Source: Spirochaetota bacterium
GTDB lineage: Bacteria > Spirochaetota > UBA4802 > UB4802
DNA: 14,759 nt
Direction: 5' to 3'
Assembly (NCBI GenBank): GCA_018399855.1
Contig: JAGYNX010000021.1
Span: forward strand, 1 to 14,759
Shown here piece after piece: positions 7,295 through 14,273 of this stretch (within the stretch, counting starts at the first letter, position 1; each line of letters starts with the position of its first letter). A model generated the notes under the pieces. That model saw nothing but the letters and a program-made list of their open reading frames with translations. It had not been told where the DNA came from and ran no database searches. A program made the position numbers and the translations under genes.

Positions 7295-8620
7295 TTAAAT
7301 ATATTTTTTTACAATTCCACGTGCTGCGATAATTCCTGAAATTGCCGCGCCTACAATTCCCCTGCTTTTTCCTGCTCCATCACCTGCTATAAAACACCTG
7401 TCAATACCTGTTTCCAGGTATCTTCTTGTGGGATACCTGTTATCAAAGAACTTTATTTCGGGTGAATACAATATAGTAGATGGATGCAGAATCCCCGGTA
7501 TGATTTTATCAAGTGTTTTCATGGTTTCCCATAAATTATCAATTATCCTTCCAGGAAAACCCAGCGCCAGGTCTCCGGGGGTAGCGTTGTAACTGGGTGA
7601 GCACCTGGAATAATGAAGTGATGAACTGAAAAATGTTTCATGCCTTGAGCGCCTGCCTTCACGGAAATCCCCAACACGCTGCATTGTTGGGTGCCCGCCG
7701 CCAAGAAGATTGAACTGCTCTGCAAGTTTTGTGCCGAAAAGCGTGGTATCCGAGAGAGGCTCTGTGAGTTCAAGTGTGTTCAGCAATGCGAAATTAGTAT
7801 TGCTGGTCTTACGCCTGTTAAGGGAGTCGCCATTTACCAGGTAAAAGTTGTCATATTTTTCACTGCGCACCCGCCCGCCTGGATTTGTGCAGAATGTTCG
7901 TACACGATCGCCGTGACGTGAAGTAATAAATCGAAGCTTGGGATCATAAATATAACGTGTTACCGGCTCCAGTATATCATTACTGAGTTCAACCCGGATA
8001 CCTATATCGATTGGACCGAAATGATGCTTTATACCCATATCAGCTGCGGTGTTTCTCAGCCACATGGATCCAGCCCTTCCTGGAGCGATTAGTAGAATCC
8101 GTGATGATACAGAGGTCGCGGATTTTCCCTCTACACAATGAAGTACAAAGCTGTCTGGTTGAACTTCAATACTATCTACCCTATGCCCCAGTTTGAAACT
8201 TGTTTTTTTGAGGGCAGATCGCAATCCCTGAACAACCTTTTTACTGTTATCGGTGCCATAATGCCATTGTTCTGCCAGTATCACTTCTACGTCGTGATTA
8301 TGACAACTTTCCACGAAGGTATTAAGAAATTCCTTATCGCTGAAATCTGTTACCATTTTACTTTGCGGGAAAGAGGTAAAAACTTCTTTAACTCTCTGCA
8401 TTAATGTTTCAATAACCTGCTGGCTTTCACCAAGCTGGTCAAACTCGATACCGATATTAATGTTAAAATTAAGCTTGCCGTCGTTCAAAAGGCCGCCGCT
8501 GGGATATGTGTACTGGTCAATTATTGCAATAGATGCATCTGAATGTGTCTCCAGTTCCCTGGCAGCGAATATCCCTGCCGGACCAGAACCAATTATAGCT
8601 ACATCAAATTGTGTATCCAT
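7295..8620 (-). CDS. FAD-dependent oxidoreductase, COG2509-like
   Basis: This 441-residue cytoplasmic flavoprotein begins with an N-terminal Rossmann FAD-binding motif, IIGSGPAGIFAARELE (Gly11, Gly13, Gly16). The adenine/ribose-contacting acid is in IIDQY. Near the C-terminus, FIAGDGAGKSRGIVGAA is the second FAD-contact motif. The overall length, the PSGGLLNDGK segment and the C-terminal GDGAG motif match the uncharacterised FAD-dependent dehydrogenases of COG2509. The physiological substrate of that family is not established to my knowledge. It lies 37 bases downstream of the LysM gene and 20 bases upstream of the unknown gene, all on one strand. An in-frame stop lies two codons before the ATG, which fixes the start, although no good Shine-Dalgarno sequence is visible. 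Translation may rely on coupling or be weak. Confidence 0.85.
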   Translation of the reverse strand: MDTQFDVAIIGSGPAGIFAARELETHSDASIAIIDQYTYPSGGLLNDGKLNFNINIGIEFDQLGESQQVIETLMQRVKEVFTSFPQSKMVTDFSDKEFLNTFVESCHNHDVEVILAEQWHYGTDNSKKVVQGLRSALKKTSFKLGHRVDSIEVQPDSFVLHCVEGKSATSVSSRILLIAPGRAGSMWLRNTAADMGIKHHFGPIDIGIRVELSNDILEPVTRYIYDPKLRFITSRHGDRVRTFCTNPGGRVRSEKYDNFYLVNGDSLNRRKTSNTNFALLNTLELTEPLSDTTLFGTKLAEQFNLLGGGHPTMQRVGDFREGRRSRHETFFSSSLHYSRCSPSYNATPGDLALGFPGRIIDNLWETMKTLDKIIPGILHPSTILYSPEIKFFDNRYPTRRYLETGIDRCFIAGDGAGKSRGIVGAAISGIIAARGIVKKYI

Positions 8621-8657
8621 TAACTACGTGTCTGCCATTGATTATTTCTTTTGTGTA

Positions 8658-11000
8658 TCATTTATGCTGTGCTTTCGTATCCAGTTCGTCCTCCACCTTC
8701 TTAATCAGGATAGTGTGTTTTTCAGAAAAAGCAAGTGATTTTGCCTTTTGCAGGTATTCTTCGGGATTTCCGTTGTCATCAATTGAGTCTTTGAGCTTTT
8801 CCATTGTTGTATAAAACTGGATATGTTTTTCCATTAACTTTTCTTCAGCAATCCCCCAGAGGGTATCGCCTGGTTGCACATGTACTTTCTGCCCATCAAG
8901 CAGGGTAAATACATTTCCAGGGAATATCCAGTTGGGGTTTTTATTCTTTAATGATCTCATGTTCATAGGGGCATATCCATTTCTTAGTGCAACCCTGTTG
9001 GCGTAATGATAAATTTCTGTATCGGATACACGGATGTTATGCTGCTTGACAAGTTTCTCTACGCGTTTTTGTTCTCTCTGCTGGCGCATTTCTTCTCTGT
9101 ATTCGTTGTAGGTGGTATACAGAAGAAATAACAGGCCTGCGGCTATCAGCAGTATCAGTGGAAGTTTCAGTTTCTTTGTGATTGCCTTCAAACGCTTTTT
9201 TCGTATTGCTGCCCTCAGAATTTTTTTGTCAGGTTTATTGTGTAAAATGCGTGAAATATCGTTTTCACGTTCCTGTATGGATGATTTTAATTTTTTTATG
9301 TCTTTTTTCCTTTGTGGAGCACTGGCATAATATAGATCAAGCAACTGCTCAAGCCTCTTTCTGTCTTCAGTAATTCTGTAAACACATTCGGCCGCAGATT
9401 TTTCATCTGGTATACTGATTTTTGAGACGTCAACGGAGTCAATTGCCTCAAATAATCCGAATGGAAATATGTTCTCAATTGGTTTCGCATGTTTCGTGAT
9501 CATGAATATAGCTGTGCCAAAGTATGCCGCAACACTGTGCCAGTGGCGGTCCCGGTTATATAATGATTCATTTTTCTGCACCCAGCTGATCATGGAATAT
9601 GCCAGCTTGCTGGCAGCATTGGATACTTTTCGATCGGTGGTAGTGTAAATATACAATCGAAGAAAGGTAAGGCTGTTCAGTACATCAATTATTGTTTCAT
9701 CCGCCATCTCCTGCGATGAGACTATATCCTGGAAGGTATTGGATGCTCCGGGGAAATCACTGTCACCGATCTGTGCTTTCAGTTCGGCATTATGAATGTT
9801 GCTCATAATGAAATTTTTAATTTCATCCATCGTAGAAAAACGTGATAGTTCGTAACGTGCCTGGAGGTTTAACCTGGAATATTTTATCCAGTCGAGTTTT
9901 CTGATGTTAGAATTCCCGTCATCCATTATCAGCAGGGGCTGCGCCACTGATTTGAACAACAGGGTTGCAGATTCGAAGACTGAGTATTTTACGATAAATA
10001 TATCAGCACCTGATTTTAAAACTTCTTCCACCCCGGTATAATCGTTGATATAGCCTATAGTAATTTTCTGCCTGCTGGGAGGGACGTTTTTATAGGTAAT
10101 CATCATGTTTGCAGAACCGGGTATATTAGATATGCTTATAGCGTCACCGGTTTCGTATTTCATACCGGAAAAGGGTGAATGGTTAATGGTACACTGGCTG
10201 AATAACCTGTCTACCTGGGCGGCGTTATCTTTCTCATCTGTGAATAATCGTATTTTTCCCTTGAGGGAGTTTTTCCATTTTGCCAGGCGTATCATTTTGA
10301 ATATTGATGCACCGGGTATGCAGATATCACGTATGCGGTCGGGATCAATTCCCGCCTTTGCCAGGGAGCTGTAATACTCTTCGGGGAAATCAATACAGCT
10401 GAACTGCCTGTTCCGAAATAGCAGTAAAGAACCTTTCACAGGTGCAAATCCCGGGTTGTCGAATTCTTTCGGTTGGGTGGCGTTTCCAGAAAGCAGTTCG
10501 TGTATCCTGTTGTCAGAGAAATAGGTGTTGTTCATATTTTTCAGGTCAAAAAGTACCTCATCGCTATGCATGATACGGAAATTTCCATCACGGTAAAATA
10601 CACCGATAAAGGAGTCTTTATCAGAAATACTCTTTTGCGTTGAATATTCCGGCAGGTCCTTTTCAACGTCTACGATTGAAATGTTTTCCAGGTTAAGGTC
10701 GAACAGTTTCTGGAAATCAAGGAATTTCTTTACCACCAGCATGCTGCCGATGTACCTGTTTGAGGGCAGGTATTGCACATCGATATTAAACTGTTCGTTA
10801 ACAGGATTGCCCAGCATGACATCGGTAATGATAATGTTTTCTACAAGGGGGACGATTCTAACCGGAAGACTTCTTGAATTGCCAACGCGGATAAATGGTT
10901 GTACATCATCCAGCGTGTCACCAGTAAAGATGATATAGCATTCCGGTGAGATGACAAATATCCTGTCATTATCAGTTTTAATTATATCGTGTATATCCAT
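8658..11000 (-). CDS. One-span membrane protein: degenerate MBL-like domain plus LysM tail
   Basis: This 780-residue protein starts at ATG 11000; an in-frame TTG directly before it is a less likely start. Residues 1-560 have no signal peptide and should be cytoplasmic. In the middle, CIDFPEEYYSSLAKAGIDPD (about 202-221) closely resembles the strand-helix that precedes HxHxDH in metallo-beta-lactamase-fold proteins, but the following stretch (ICIPGASIFKMIRLAKW) lacks the His/Asp ligands, so the fold appears catalytically dead. Residues about 560-612 are charged and helical, ending in a basic KKRLKAITKKLK patch. One transmembrane helix follows (about 612-632), then a charged helix. The C-terminus is LysM-like: a half repeat with NPNWIFPGNVFTL (about 688-700) and a GDTLWGIAE start (711-719). 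It may link cytoplasmic signalling to peptidoglycan. The LysM and membrane calls are solid; the MBL call is inference. Confidence 0.8.
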   Translation of the reverse strand: MDIHDIIKTDNDRIFVISPECYIIFTGDTLDDVQPFIRVGNSRSLPVRIVPLVENIIITDVMLGNPVNEQFNIDVQYLPSNRYIGSMLVVKKFLDFQKLFDLNLENISIVDVEKDLPEYSTQKSISDKDSFIGVFYRDGNFRIMHSDEVLFDLKNMNNTYFSDNRIHELLSGNATQPKEFDNPGFAPVKGSLLLFRNRQFSCIDFPEEYYSSLAKAGIDPDRIRDICIPGASIFKMIRLAKWKNSLKGKIRLFTDEKDNAAQVDRLFSQCTINHSPFSGMKYETGDAISISNIPGSANMMITYKNVPPSRQKITIGYINDYTGVEEVLKSGADIFIVKYSVFESATLLFKSVAQPLLIMDDGNSNIRKLDWIKYSRLNLQARYELSRFSTMDEIKNFIMSNIHNAELKAQIGDSDFPGASNTFQDIVSSQEMADETIIDVLNSLTFLRLYIYTTTDRKVSNAASKLAYSMISWVQKNESLYNRDRHWHSVAAYFGTAIFMITKHAKPIENIFPFGLFEAIDSVDVSKISIPDEKSAAECVYRITEDRKRLEQLLDLYYASAPQRKKDIKKLKSSIQERENDISRILHNKPDKKILRAAIRKKRLKAITKKLKLPLILLIAAGLLFLLYTTYNEYREEMRQQREQKRVEKLVKQHNIRVSDTEIYHYANRVALRNGYAPMNMRSLKNKNPNWIFPGNVFTLLDGQKVHVQPGDTLWGIAEEKLMEKHIQFYTTMEKLKDSIDDNGNPEEYLQKAKSLAFSEKHTILIKKVEDELDTKAQHK

Positions 11001-11008
11001 CAAGTAAC

Positions 11009-11034
11009 CCCGTAGTGTTTTATATGTTTACGGG
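11009..11034 (-). promoter_or_regulatory. Possible leader hairpin over the LysM gene RBS
   Basis: On the - strand, cccgta (11034-11029) can pair with tacggg (11014-11009) around a 14-base loop. The GGGG that probably serves as the Shine-Dalgarno (11011-11008) falls in the 3' arm. If the predicted start of transcription (about 11030-11032) is right, the 5' arm may be partly missing, so a regulatory role is uncertain. Confidence 0.25.
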
Positions 11035-11037
11035 AAC

Positions 11038-11066
11038 ATTGTAACCCGTGACTTTCATTATTGCAA
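11038..11066 (-). promoter_or_regulatory. Sigma70-like promoter for the LysM-FAD-unknown operon
   Basis: On the - strand, TTGCAA (11066-11061, 4/6) and TACAAT (11043-11038, 5/6) are 17 bases apart. Transcription would start near 11031, leaving a short leader of about 30 bases before the ATG at 11000. Confidence 0.58.
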
Positions 11067-11076
11067 TAAGGAAGTA

Positions 11077-11097
11077 CATGATAATATGTATATCATG
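11077..11097. repeat. Perfect 7-bp inverted repeat upstream of the LysM promoter
   Basis: catgata (11077-11083) and tatcatg (11091-11097) are exact reverse complements around a 7-base spacer. The site lies 11 bases upstream of the predicted -35 box, centred near -56 from the predicted start, a usual place for a dimeric activator. It could also be the 3' end structure of the XRE-cupin transcript, but no T-run follows. Confidence 0.4.
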
Positions 11098-11122
11098 CTG
11101 AACATTTCAGGAAGAATATTTT

Positions 11123-11692
11123 TTAAGACGCGTAAATTACCGCTATTATCTTTGCGGGTTTATCATCTGCCGATGCTACCCTGTGGGGAACTTTTGAATC
11201 GTAATAAATGCAGTCCCCTTTCTCAAGTGTATCTGTATAATCACCCAGTTGTACCTCAACCCTGCCTTCCATAACAAAAAGAAACTCCTCACCATCGTGA
11301 CTGTATGGCACGCTTTTGCGGGATACCGGTTCAAGGGTGACAAGGAAGGGTTCCATGTGACGATTTATTTTTTCAGGTGCCAGTGACTCATATTCATATC
11401 CGTACCGTACCCCTTCTTTTGAGGCAACCCTGGATGTGGCGGTTCTTTCATCGCTGCGAACGATGGTAAAAGGGGCTTTGCCCTCCTGGTTGAATAACTT
11501 GCCAATTTCAACATCAAGTGCCCGGGCAATCTTGATAATCGCTCCAAGGGGTGGTGAAACAAGATGGTTTTCCATCTGTGAAAGAAATGCCGGTGAAAAA
11601 CCGGTTTTCTGTGAAACATCATTGAGCGAAAGACCAGAGTTCTCCCTCAGTTCTTTTATTCGCTCTCCAACCTTGATATCATCATTGTTCAT
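11123..11692 (-). CDS. XRE-family regulator with cupin sensor domain
   Basis: This 189-residue transcription factor has an N-terminal helix-turn-helix of the XRE type (about 7-66; LSLNDVSQKTGFSPAFLSQM is 21-40) and a C-terminal cupin_2 domain (about 113-186). Cupin motifs are visible: YSHDGEEFLFVMEGRVEVQLGD with His132 and Glu135/136, and VPHRV with His170, so metal or small-ligand binding is plausible. The open frame continues upstream to 11881 inside trpA, but the extension is trpA read in another frame. The ATG at 11692 has an AGGA site 4 bases upstream and starts exactly where family similarity starts. It lies 52 bases after trpA and has its own promoter. It might regulate the trp operon, the LysM operon or another pathway; the ligand is unknown. 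Confidence 0.88.
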   Translation of the reverse strand: MNNDDIKVGERIKELRENSGLSLNDVSQKTGFSPAFLSQMENHLVSPPLGAIIKIARALDVEIGKLFNQEGKAPFTIVRSDERTATSRVASKEGVRYGYEYESLAPEKINRHMEPFLVTLEPVSRKSVPYSHDGEEFLFVMEGRVEVQLGDYTDTLEKGDCIYYDSKVPHRVASADDKPAKIIAVIYAS

Positions 11693-11720
11693 ATTATCCT
11701 GCCATGCCGAGTTTTGAAAA

Positions 11721-11748
11721 AGTATACTAATGACCGGCAAAAAGTCAA
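11721..11748 (-). promoter_or_regulatory. Sigma70-like promoter for the XRE-cupin gene
   Basis: On the - strand, TTGACT (11748-11743, 5/6) and TATACT (11726-11721, 5/6) are 16 bases apart. The trpA stop codon TGA (11747-11745) lies inside the -35 box. Transcription would start near 11714, about 22 bases before the ATG at 11692, so the regulator can be expressed apart from the trp operon. Confidence 0.6.
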
Positions 11749-12488
11749 ACAGAATAATTATTTGAAAGTTCACTGATAAACATTGAAAATGAATCAAGAC
11801 CCTTCGAATATAACATGTCCACAAGCCTTGTGCCCATGATGAATCCATCCGCGGAATGTAATGATTTAATCCCGTCGTCAATAGTTTTTATGCCGAAGCC
11901 CAGTACAACGGGAACCCGGGAAAACTCCCTGGCGATTCGTATATTATCAAGGATATCATCAGAAAATCCAGCCTTCCCCCCGGTAATACCACGGACGGAT
12001 ATGCTGTAGAGAAAACCTGTTGCCGTTGCCGATGCTTCAATCACCTGTTCCCTGGAACTTTCAGGGGTTATGAACTGTACATACCATATTCCGTTTGCAG
12101 ATGCCACGCTGCTGAAGCGGACTGATTCCCTGCATGGAACATCAGGTATTATGATACCATTAACACCTGAAGAGACGCACGCTTCCATAAATGTGTCAAT
12201 TCCCCTGAAGTAGACGTGATTGGCGTATGTCATCACATACAGGTGTTTGTGGCCGGGAACAAGTGTGCGTATTTTTTCAATATTGCGAAATACTTTGTCA
12301 GGTGTTACACCTTTTTCAAGTGCCGTGTTCGAGGCGTTGCTTATCACGTCACCGTCAGCAACAGGGTCTGAAAAGGGAAGCCCGATTTCCAGAAAATCAA
12401 AGAATTCAAGACCCCTGACAGCCGCCTGTACGAAAGTATCTTCATCGGGATGATTTCCCATCAGGTACATGCCGTTGTATGTTTTCAT
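11745..12488 (-). CDS. trpA: Tryptophan synthase alpha chain
   Basis: TrpA cleaves indole-3-glycerol phosphate to indole and glyceraldehyde 3-phosphate; indole is channelled to TrpB. This 247-residue protein is a TIM barrel with the catalytic pair in the signature LEIGLPFSDPVADGDVI: Glu34 and Asp45, spaced as Glu49 and Asp60 in the Salmonella enzyme. YANHVYFRGIDTF, IIPDVP and the flexible loop RGITGGK with its conserved Thr are also present. It is about 20 residues shorter than E. coli TrpA, mainly at the N-terminus, and parts are divergent (FITPESS replaces the more usual phosphate-site wording). Its ATG overlaps the trpB stop by four bases (ATGA), with an AAGGAAA-like site upstream inside trpB, so the two are translationally coupled. 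Confidence 0.95.
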   Translation of the reverse strand: MKTYNGMYLMGNHPDEDTFVQAAVRGLEFFDFLEIGLPFSDPVADGDVISNASNTALEKGVTPDKVFRNIEKIRTLVPGHKHLYVMTYANHVYFRGIDTFMEACVSSGVNGIIIPDVPCRESVRFSSVASANGIWYVQFITPESSREQVIEASATATGFLYSISVRGITGGKAGFSDDILDNIRIAREFSRVPVVLGFGIKTIDDGIKSLHSADGFIMGTRLVDMLYSKGLDSFSMFISELSNNYSV

Positions 12489-13663
12489 AAGCCGGTTTCC
12501 TTTAATATGGTATCCATGTCCTTGTCCCCCCTGCCTGAAAGGTTTATCAGTACTGTCCTGTTCCTGAATTTTTCACTATGTTCCATCAGGTACCCCAGGG
12601 CATGACTACTTTCAAGGGCTGGTATTATTCCTTCAAGTCTTGACAGTTCCACGCATGCCCGCATTGCCTGTGTGTCACTGCAATGGGCGTAGGACACCTG
12701 GCCGCTGTCCTTCCAGAAACTGTGTTCTGGGCCAACCGCGGGGTAGTCAAGTCCTGCCGATACGGAGTGAACCGGAAGCACCTGGCCGTTGTTGTCCTGA
12801 ATTATGTAGGTGATGCAGCCGTGAAGAATACCTGGCTTCCCGGTGGTTAATGTGGCACAGTGATCCCCGTCACTCATTCCACGTCCCCCGGCTTCTACTC
12901 CTGTAAGCTTTACTTTGCTGTGTATGAATGGATGGAAAAAACCCGCGGCATTGCTGCCGCCGCCCACACAGGCAATAGCGTCGTCCGGCATACCGCCTGT
13001 CTGTTCAATTACCTGGGTGAGTGACTCTTCTCCGATTATAGACTGAAAATCCCGAACGATTCGTGGAAAAGGGTGGGGGCCCACCACTGAACCAAGTATG
13101 TAATGGGTGCTGTTGCAGTTTGTCACCCAGTCGCGCAATGCCTGGTTGATGGCATCCTTCAATGTGCGGGAACCGTGATTGACGGGTACTACTTCGGCGC
13201 CAAGCAGTTTCATACGGGAGACATTGGGGCGCTGCCGCTCCATGTCAACGCTTCCCATGTAGACGGTGCATTCCATTCCCATGAGGGCTGCCACCGTGGC
13301 GGTTGCTACCCCGTGCTGCCCGGCACCGGTTTCGGCGATGATCCGTTTCTTGCCCATGTACCCGGCCAACAGTATCTGCCCAAGGGTGTTGTTGAGCTTG
13401 TGGGCGCCGGTGTGCAGCAGGTCTTCCCGCTTGAGGTAAATGGTGGCCCCGTATTTTTCTGAAAGCCTGCGGGCCAGGTACAACGGGGTGGGGCGTCCCG
13501 CGTAGTGTTGCAGCAGTTGACGCAGCTCGTCCTGCATGTTGTTGTCCTGGCAGAAAAAGTTATAGGCTGATTCAAGTTCGTTCAGTGTATTCACCAGTGT
13601 CTCAGGAATAAATACACCCCCGTATTCACCAAAATATCCAATTTCATCCGGCATGGTATACAT
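12485..13663 (-). CDS. trpB: Tryptophan synthase beta chain
   Basis: TrpB condenses indole with L-serine to form tryptophan using pyridoxal phosphate. At 392 residues it is full length and of the usual TrpB1 type. The N-terminus FGEYGGVFIPETL (11-23) is diagnostic. The PLP lysine is Lys89 in HTGAHKLNNTLGQ, the catalytic glutamate is Glu111 in AETGAGQHGVA, the phosphate-binding loop is GGGSNAAG, and the C-terminal NLSGRGDKD is intact. The ATG at 13663 lies 6 bases after a perfect AAGGAGG, favouring it over the ATG three codons later. Translation starts inside trpF (20-base overlap), and its stop overlaps trpA. The gene is more GC-rich than the left part of the window. Confidence 0.97.
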   Translation of the reverse strand: MYTMPDEIGYFGEYGGVFIPETLVNTLNELESAYNFFCQDNNMQDELRQLLQHYAGRPTPLYLARRLSEKYGATIYLKREDLLHTGAHKLNNTLGQILLAGYMGKKRIIAETGAGQHGVATATVAALMGMECTVYMGSVDMERQRPNVSRMKLLGAEVVPVNHGSRTLKDAINQALRDWVTNCNSTHYILGSVVGPHPFPRIVRDFQSIIGEESLTQVIEQTGGMPDDAIACVGGGSNAAGFFHPFIHSKVKLTGVEAGGRGMSDGDHCATLTTGKPGILHGCITYIIQDNNGQVLPVHSVSAGLDYPAVGPEHSFWKDSGQVSYAHCSDTQAMRACVELSRLEGIIPALESSHALGYLMEHSEKFRNRTVLINLSGRGDKDMDTILKETGL

Positions 13664-14273
13664 TCGCTGCCTCCTTCACGATGGTCATTAGTTGTTTCAT
13701 TTTCTCTTTGCTTTTTATACCCGGCTGCTCTTCTATACCGGATGACACGTCAATTCCATATGGTACATATTTTTCCAGTAACAGACCTATGGATTCCGCG
13801 TGTATGCCCCCCGCCATAATGGTGCGGGGGGGAATGGTGTGCCCTTTCAGCATGGTCCAGTCAAAAGCGGTGCCTGTACCTCCCATGCTGGTGTTGCTCC
13901 AGGTGTCAAGCAAGTGGTAATGTATGCCTTCGGGTATATGGCGGGGAATGTCAGATTCCAGCCTGATCCTGTGTGCCAGTATAACGGTGCAGCGTGGTGA
14001 AAGCAGTGATGCCGTCTCTTCGCTGTACACCTGGGCACAATCCAGTCGCGCTTTTTCCATTACCCGCAGTATGTCATCGACTGTAGTGTCCACGAAAACC
14101 CCTGTTTTCATGATATCCGTACCCTGCACCACCCGGGCCAGGTCTGCCGCTTTTTCGGGGGTGACGCAGCGTTTTGATTTCGGGTAAAATATAAAACCTG
14201 CCCCCTGTATGCCGAGATTTGCGGCATATTCAAGGTCGTGCTGTCTTGTAAACCCGCAGAATTTAACGAACAT
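13644..14273 (-). CDS. trpF: Phosphoribosylanthranilate isomerase
   Basis: TrpF converts N-(5-phosphoribosyl)anthranilate to the carboxyphenylamino-deoxyribulose phosphate used by TrpC. The 209-residue TIM barrel is full length. Its general base Cys6 is in VKFCGFTR and its general acid Asp123 is in HYHLLDTW. The phosphate-binding segments GGTGTAFDW (131-139), MAGGI (153-157) and GIDVSSGIE (173-181) are intact. The usual QLHGDE strand reads QVYSEE here, a mild divergence. An AGGAG site lies 7 bases before the ATG. The gene overlaps trpC by 11 bases and trpB by 20, indicating a tightly packed operon. Confidence 0.95.
   Translation of the reverse strand: MFVKFCGFTRQHDLEYAANLGIQGAGFIFYPKSKRCVTPEKAADLARVVQGTDIMKTGVFVDTTVDDILRVMEKARLDCAQVYSEETASLLSPRCTVILAHRIRLESDIPRHIPEGIHYHLLDTWSNTSMGGTGTAFDWTMLKGHTIPPRTIMAGGIHAESIGLLLEKYVPYGIDVSSGIEEQPGIKSKEKMKQLMTIVKEAANVYHAG
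13670..13676 (-). promoter_or_regulatory. Perfect Shine-Dalgarno for trpB inside trpF
   Basis: AAGGAGG on the - strand lies within the last codons of trpF, 6 bases before the ATG at 13663. It fixes the trpB start and explains the 20-base gene overlap. Confidence 0.85.

Noticed and set aside
11693..11881. N-terminal extension of the XRE-cupin frame into trpA
   Set aside because: It mostly lies inside trpA in another frame, has no family similarity, and a good start with a binding site exists at 11692.
13103..13462. 119-codon open frame opposite trpB
   Set aside because: It is a shadow of a GC-rich conserved gene, and its His/Gly/Val-rich product has no domain pattern.
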